From Seminavis robusta (lineage: Eukaryota > Bacillariophyta > Bacillariophyceae > Naviculales > Naviculaceae), in assembly GCA_903772945.1 (NCBI GenBank), contig CAICTM010001399.1, forward strand, positions 1-30,070: DNA of 30,070 nt, given 5' to 3'. The translations under genes were made by a program, and so were the position numbers. Shown one piece after another: positions 26,256 to 30,070 of the stretch. The notes below the pieces were generated by a model. The model did not search any database and was not told the origin of the DNA. It was given only the letters and a program-made list of their open reading frames with translations. Within the stretch, counting starts at the first letter, position 1; every line of letters begins with the position of its first letter.

Positions 26256-27561
26256 ATGTTGGGATTGAAAAGAGTAAACCTATTGCTTCATTTCGTTGCT
26301 ACGCTGACAATGAGTGCCAGTAATGCCGACAAAGCAAGGGGCGGCTCTCCGACCCTTGCTGCCCCTGATATTCCAGAGTTCATGACTGCAGTGCAAGGCA
26401 AGGACTATGGAGCCATCGATGAAATGCTCATGGTCGAAGAAGGCGTCAAAGTGCCTCGGTTGGCCGACCTACCTGCAAAGAAGCAAGCTTCTCATATCGT
26501 CATCAAGACTTATGCAGTAGCGCTGGCCCCTGGTGACTGCCGGGTTTTGTCTGGGATGACCCGTGAACTTCAGGGGCCTCCTTCCTTTCCCTATGTTCCC
26601 GGTAGGCAGCAACCTTTCTTGTGTGATTTGTTAGCAGTATTTTAATGCATTGTCCTTTCTTACATCAATGCCTCCCTCGCAACCAGGTGGTGACTGTTGT
26701 GGAAAGGTTGTGGAAATGCCATCAGGTGTCGACCTTCCCTTTGAGTTGGGCGACGTTGTGGCAGCTCGCTTCAGTGATGGACCCCGAGGTGCCCTTGGCG
26801 AATACGCCGTTGTAGGTTCAAATATATGTGGCAAAGTGCCGGACAATGTATCTCCTGAAGAAGCTGCTGCCTTGGCAGGATCCACGCCATCTACTCTGAT
26901 TGCTGATCCTATTATTGAGGGCGAAAGGGTCTTGATATTGGGGGCTGGTGGAGGTGAGGGAAGCCACCTGTGCCAACATGTCCGTCGCAAGGGCGCAAGC
27001 TTCGTCGTGGGTGTTTCGGAAGATCCCGACCGTTTGCTGAAGGAACCGATATCGTGCGATCGTGCAATTAATTACAAAACGGAAGATGTGTTTGACATGG
27101 AAGAATTCCAAAAGGACCCATTCGATACTGTGATTGATTTGGCCGCAGGGGCGTGGCCAAGGATTGTAGAAAGAGCTGTCCAGAAGAAGCCTCTCATAGT
27201 CAAGACAGCGTCGCAAGGAGGACGATTCTGGACGCCAACACCAGATACCCCCATCTTTGAGCTTCATGGTATTTGGGCAGGATTGTCACTCTTTCTCTTT
27301 CCTTCTCTGGGCAGGGCAGTTTCTAGTCGCATGTGGAGTCGATGGTCGCTGCCAAAGTTCACCTATACCATGGCAATTCCAGACACTGGAGATGTCATGA
27401 CGCGAACACTGCAACTAGCCAAAGAAGGGAAGTTGAAAGCAGTGGTTGATGCCAAAGGCCCCTTCCCGTTTACAACAGAAGGAGTTCGAGCGGCCTTCAA
27501 GGTGCAAGAGAGTCGCCACCCAAAAGGCAAGGTGGTTGTGCGTGTAGCAAATAAAGACTAG
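26256..27561 (+). CDS. Medium-chain dehydrogenase/reductase, quinone-oxidoreductase-like (one intron)
   Basis: Exons 26256-26601 and 26687-27561 give 406 aa. The 85-bp intron (GTAGGC...CAG) interrupts the motif FPYVPGGDCCGKVVE, which becomes continuous after splicing. The catalytic domain has HIVIKTYAVALAPGDCRV and LGEYAVV as in zinc-independent MDR proteins; I see no zinc-ligand Cys set. The Rossmann part carries ILGAGGGEGSHLCQHVR with the glycine motif at about residues 201-207, binding NAD(P)H. The N-terminus is uncertain: ATGs at 26151, 26256 and 26310 are all in frame; 26256 gives a hydrophobic MLGLKRVNLLLHFVATL start that could be a signal or targeting peptide, 26310 gives a cytosolic form. 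The substrate is unknown; carbonyl, enone or quinone reduction is typical of the family. Confidence 0.82.
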
Positions 27562-27855
27562 CTAGAACAACACATATAATAATCCTGACTAATCCCTTGC
27601 TTTCTACTCTAGATGTATTATCTGTTCCTGGCGCGGCGAAGCAAGTCAACTCGAATAGGATTTCACGCACTGAACGTAAGCCACACCAAAAACGATGAGC
27701 ACACAGAGAGGATGTTTAGCTACTATAAACGGCGACCGTCGAAGCCAACACCTTGTCTGCAAGATATATTCTATTCACTGTATTCGTACGGTTACAAGGG
27801 AGATGCGCCAAACCGATGCTGCTGCCCTGGAGACCTCTTTTGTTGTGACTGCCGC
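27562..27855. other. Short intergenic region
   Basis: It separates the oxidoreductase gene from the convergent broken gene. Nothing recognised. Confidence 0.4.
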
Positions 27856-28464
27856 TCAATCGTCCCGGCTACGCTCGTCTTCGTTGAAACGCAATTGTGA
27901 AACCGGAAACATGCAAGGGTCAGAGCCCCGAGGAACGTTTGGATTATGCGGGGGCTTTGCGCCTATGTGCCTACTTACTGTACCCTTTTGTGGTGCGTAC
28001 TTCGCGACCAGTTCGTCAAGGGAAAGATCAAGCATCCAAGAATATTTGCTGTCAATTGTAGCTGCGTCCATGCTGCGTTGCGCTTCCATATTGGCCTGAA
28101 GTTTGTGCATAGAGGCAGTGGCTGCAGCATCGAATTCATCCTCCGTCATCTTTGTGTAGTCAAGTTTTCCGAAAGCCACGGCCGCATCAACAGATTCTTC
28201 GAGAGCGCCTTCCTCCAACTCTCCAGTGCGTACTGGTATGCGATCCGATTTGGCAGCGCCTTCCTTGCCATGGTCTTCGATTCGTCAAGGAGGACTTCCC
28301 CGACGTCTTTCTTTTCCATTTGTCGTCGTATCGAGAACGTCGCCAGCGACGTTTTTCTTGGTGGTCTCGTCGAGGACTTCTTCGTCAAGTTCTTCTAGCT
28401 TCTTCTTGGCTTACCGAGTCAGCATCGCGCGCTGGTTGCTCTTGGAGTATTTCTTTGGAGCCAT
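27856..28464 (-). pseudogene. Broken or unresolved small acidic gene
   Basis: A start ATG at 28464 opens MAPKKYSKSNQRAMLTR, then hits TAA at 28413-28411. The same frame continues with coding-like AKKKLEELDEEVLDETTKK. Near 28310 the coding-like text moves to a second frame (EKKDVGEVLLDES) and near 28275 to a third (KEGAAKSDRIPVRTGELEEG...DYTKMTEDEFDAAA), which runs to the stop at 27856. A GTAAGC at the TAA could be a splice donor, but none of the AGs in the third frame gives the matching phase. So either the gene is decayed, or it has several small introns I cannot resolve. The protein would be small, charged and soluble; no family recognised. Confidence 0.4.
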
Positions 28465-28698
28465 TGTTTCCTTTGGAATGATGATGATGAAGATGAAGAA
28501 TGAGACGAGAGTTTGCTTGCTGTTGCCTTGCACTGTCCTGAATGCGCGGTTCCGATACGTGCTACGCTGTACGGTACATGTACATCATACGGTAGAACCT
28601 ATCTATTCGTCGTTAAAAAATAAGTGGATAAGTAGTGGAGTTTGAAACGAGTTTGAAATGCCATCCCGTACCGGTACCACCAGGTGGTTTCGTGATAT

Positions 28699-28790
28699 CA
28701 AAATTGGTCCCCACATTCCAAAATTGGTCCCCACATTCCAAAATTGGTCCCCATATTCCAAAATGTGTCCCCCCTACCAAAATGCACCCT
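28699..28790 (-). repeat. Tandem array, core CAAAATTGGTCC, 20-bp period
   Basis: The core begins at 28699, 28719 and 28739, with a degenerate fourth unit at 28759; the unit tail is CCACATTC. The core is the exact reverse complement of the array core at 2728-2807, with the same 20-bp period. Confidence 0.9.
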
Positions 28791-28867
28791 CACTTGTGCA
28801 CACGCAAGCTAGCTTAGCCCCCCTCGCTCCTTAATATCGTATCTATTTAGTATTTGATACAGTACAG

Positions 28868-29027
28868 GATCCCGAGGTGGTGCTGCGAATTAGTGCACCA
28901 TGATGGTATCCGCAAGATCGAGCTGCACGACAGCATCCCGATGCTGGAGCTAAAAAGAAAGATAGACATCACTACTGCATCTGGAGTCCTCAATAAGCTG
29001 CTTCACGGGCGAAGGAGGTGCTGGTAG
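28868..29027 (+). pseudogene. Possible ubiquitin-like (NPL4 N-terminus-like) relic
   Basis: One frame reads DPEVVLRISAP and then stops at 28901. The next frame picks up at 28902 with DGIRKIELHDSIPMLELKRKI and ends at 29025. Joined by a one-base shift, the order VVLRI-DGIRKIEL-LELKRKI looks like a ubiquitin-like fold as at the start of NPL4. The fragment is short, so this is tentative. Confidence 0.3.
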
Positions 29028-29335
29028 CAGAGCTCAACGATCGAATCGAATCAGAATCGAGTCGAACCCCCGCTGGTCTGGTTGACAGACACCCTACCGG
29101 TACTAGAAAGAAGGCTGAGCACCTAATAACTGATGGATAAATTCATGATCGCGTTGATCCAACCCTGAACCAACGACTGTCACTCTTTTGTTTTCTTTAC
29201 AGTAAGGGTGAGGTTACTTGCCTCAAGAAATCAGAAATGATCGTGCCTGGAAAGTCCCGCAAAAACTGACTTTGGCGATTGGCGAAGTCCAGACTGCTAG
29301 GCAATTGTGCGTCATATTGAAAATTTTGGCGACCT

Positions 29336-29480
29336 GTTGAAAAGCGCCAGAGCATGGTTCAACACTGTTGAATTTTTGTCAATAAATAGTCAACACTTTT
29401 TCAACAAAGAGCCAGCACACTTTTCAACACTGTTGAATCGAAGTCAACACTTTTTTCAACACTTGTTGAAAGCGCTGTTG
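29336..29480. repeat. Cluster of TTCAACA/TGTTGAA inverted repeats
   Basis: TTCAACA-C-TGTTGAA occurs at 29358-29372 and 29423-29437, and TTCAACA-CT-TGTTGAA at 29455-29470. Extra half sites (GTCAACAC, TTTCAAC, TGTTGAA, GTTGAC) fill the gaps. The half site GTTCAACAC differs by one base from the GTTTAACAC of the transposon ends at 7070 and 12570. Confidence 0.85.
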
Positions 29481-29509
29481 ACTTCGATCGGCACAAAACA
29501 ACCTCCACG

Positions 29510-30022
29510 ATGGCCAAACAGCGGAAGAAAAAGACGACGGCGCAGACACCATGGGCCCAAAGCAAGGCTAAGAAGCTGTTAAAGGATGATATCATCACTG
29601 GGAGAGTCACTGTCGACATGATGCCTGCTGATGTCTTTGTCATGCGACCAGAATTTGCAGAGTATGGCAAAAGTCGATTTGGACCAAATTTGCGCAACCT
29701 TCAAAAAGCTATTGCACGAGACTACAACAGAATGTCCAAGGATTGCGAGTACTTTGGCAATGATATGTCTGTGTTGTTGGAGCAACGAAAGGATAACCCT
29801 CCTATCAAGAGATCGTGGCACACATCTGAAGCTAAGACGCTCCTTCAAGAAGATATCGACAATGGGGTTCATTTGTCAATTGACCCAGAGACTGGCACGA
29901 AAATAGAGCCAAAAGCAATATACCAGTTGAGACCCGAGTATCGAGAGTTCAGTCTTAAAGTGTTTCGCAATCATATCTATCAAGAAGTGAAGAGACGCGA
30001 AAAGATGGAGTCGAAGCATTGA
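29510..30022 (+). CDS. 170-aa protein with two copies of a W-x2-S-x-AK-x-LL module
   Basis: ATG at 29510, 170 aa. Module A (about residues 15-66) and module B (about 103-155) align: W..S.AK.LL..DI..G, then V(F/Y)-x2-RPE(F/Y)-x-E(Y/F), then F plus a basic/Asn stretch. A basic tail (KKK at start, KRREKME at end) adds charge. No enzyme motif and no known domain was recognised; I have an impression that similar modules occur in other algal genomes. The helical, basic character would suit DNA binding. Its start codon lies 40 bp after the palindromic site cluster, so it could bind these sites, or it could be an accessory gene of a second mobile element whose remainder is outside the window. Confidence 0.6.
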   Translation: MAKQRKKKTTAQTPWAQSKAKKLLKDDIITGRVTVDMMPADVFVMRPEFAEYGKSRFGPNLRNLQKAIARDYNRMSKDCEYFGNDMSVLLEQRKDNPPIKRSWHTSEAKTLLQEDIDNGVHLSIDPETGTKIEPKAIYQLRPEYREFSLKVFRNHIYQEVKRREKMESKH

Positions 30023-30070
30023 TTTGGAAAGAAGAAAATGCGAAATCCGGCCGCAGTTGCTCACCCGCAT

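Larger units (their letters stand above)
28465..29509. other. Intergenic region with 20-bp repeats, a possible gene relic and palindromic sites
   Basis: About 1 kb. It holds the CAAAATTGGTCC array (28699-28790), a frame-shifted ubiquitin-like fragment (28868-29027), a TCGAAT cluster near 29041, and the TTCAACA/TGTTGAA sites (29336-29480). No intact gene. Confidence 0.5.

Overview
The window looks like nuclear DNA of a diatom, probably a raphid pennate. The evidence is short GT-AG introns (82-120 bp), dense genes on both strands, a Tic20-type plastid translocon protein whose pre-sequence has an ER signal followed by a Phe-headed transit peptide (the layout used by plastids of red-algal secondary origin), and several proteins with the acidic or low-complexity style of stramenopile genes. 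No rRNA, tRNA, CRISPR array or prokaryotic operon was seen.

Left part (1-6.4 kb): a small DUF423/TMEM256-like membrane protein with one intron; on the other strand a J-domain protein with several membrane spans and two introns; the Tic20-like gene; and a membrane-anchored protein disulfide isomerase ending in a KKxx ER-retrieval signal. These are housekeeping membrane, plastid-import and secretory-folding functions with no operon-like link.

Mobile part (7.06-12.58 kb): a complete DNA transposon of about 5.5 kb. It has inverted termini, a TA target duplication, about 19 GTTAAA/TTTAAC sites packed in its two arms, a 1053-residue DD35D transposase distantly like the pogo/DDE_1 group, and two unrecognised accessory genes of 182 and 188 aa. 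It sits 16 bp beyond the stop codon of a 612-aa single-span membrane protein gene, in an orientation that would let host read-through transcripts enter the transposase gene in sense. The last 0.8 kb of the window shows what may be the edge of a second element of similar style: palindromic TTCAACA...TGTTGAA sites in front of a 170-aa protein made of two copies of one module.

Middle and right part (12.6-28.5 kb): uncharacterised diatom proteins (612, 194, 665 and 181 aa), a GT61 glycosyltransferase, a protein kinase whose C-terminus resembles a cyclin box (with DFS in place of DFG), an MDR-family oxidoreductase with one intron, and a small minus-strand gene that appears broken by one stop and two frame changes.

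The main candidates for something undescribed are the three-gene transposon, the kinase-cyclin-like fusion, and the duplicated-module protein with its palindromic upstream sites. Two 20-bp-period arrays sharing one 12-bp core in opposite orientations, 26 kb apart, and repeated TCGAAT clusters near gene starts are smaller signals.
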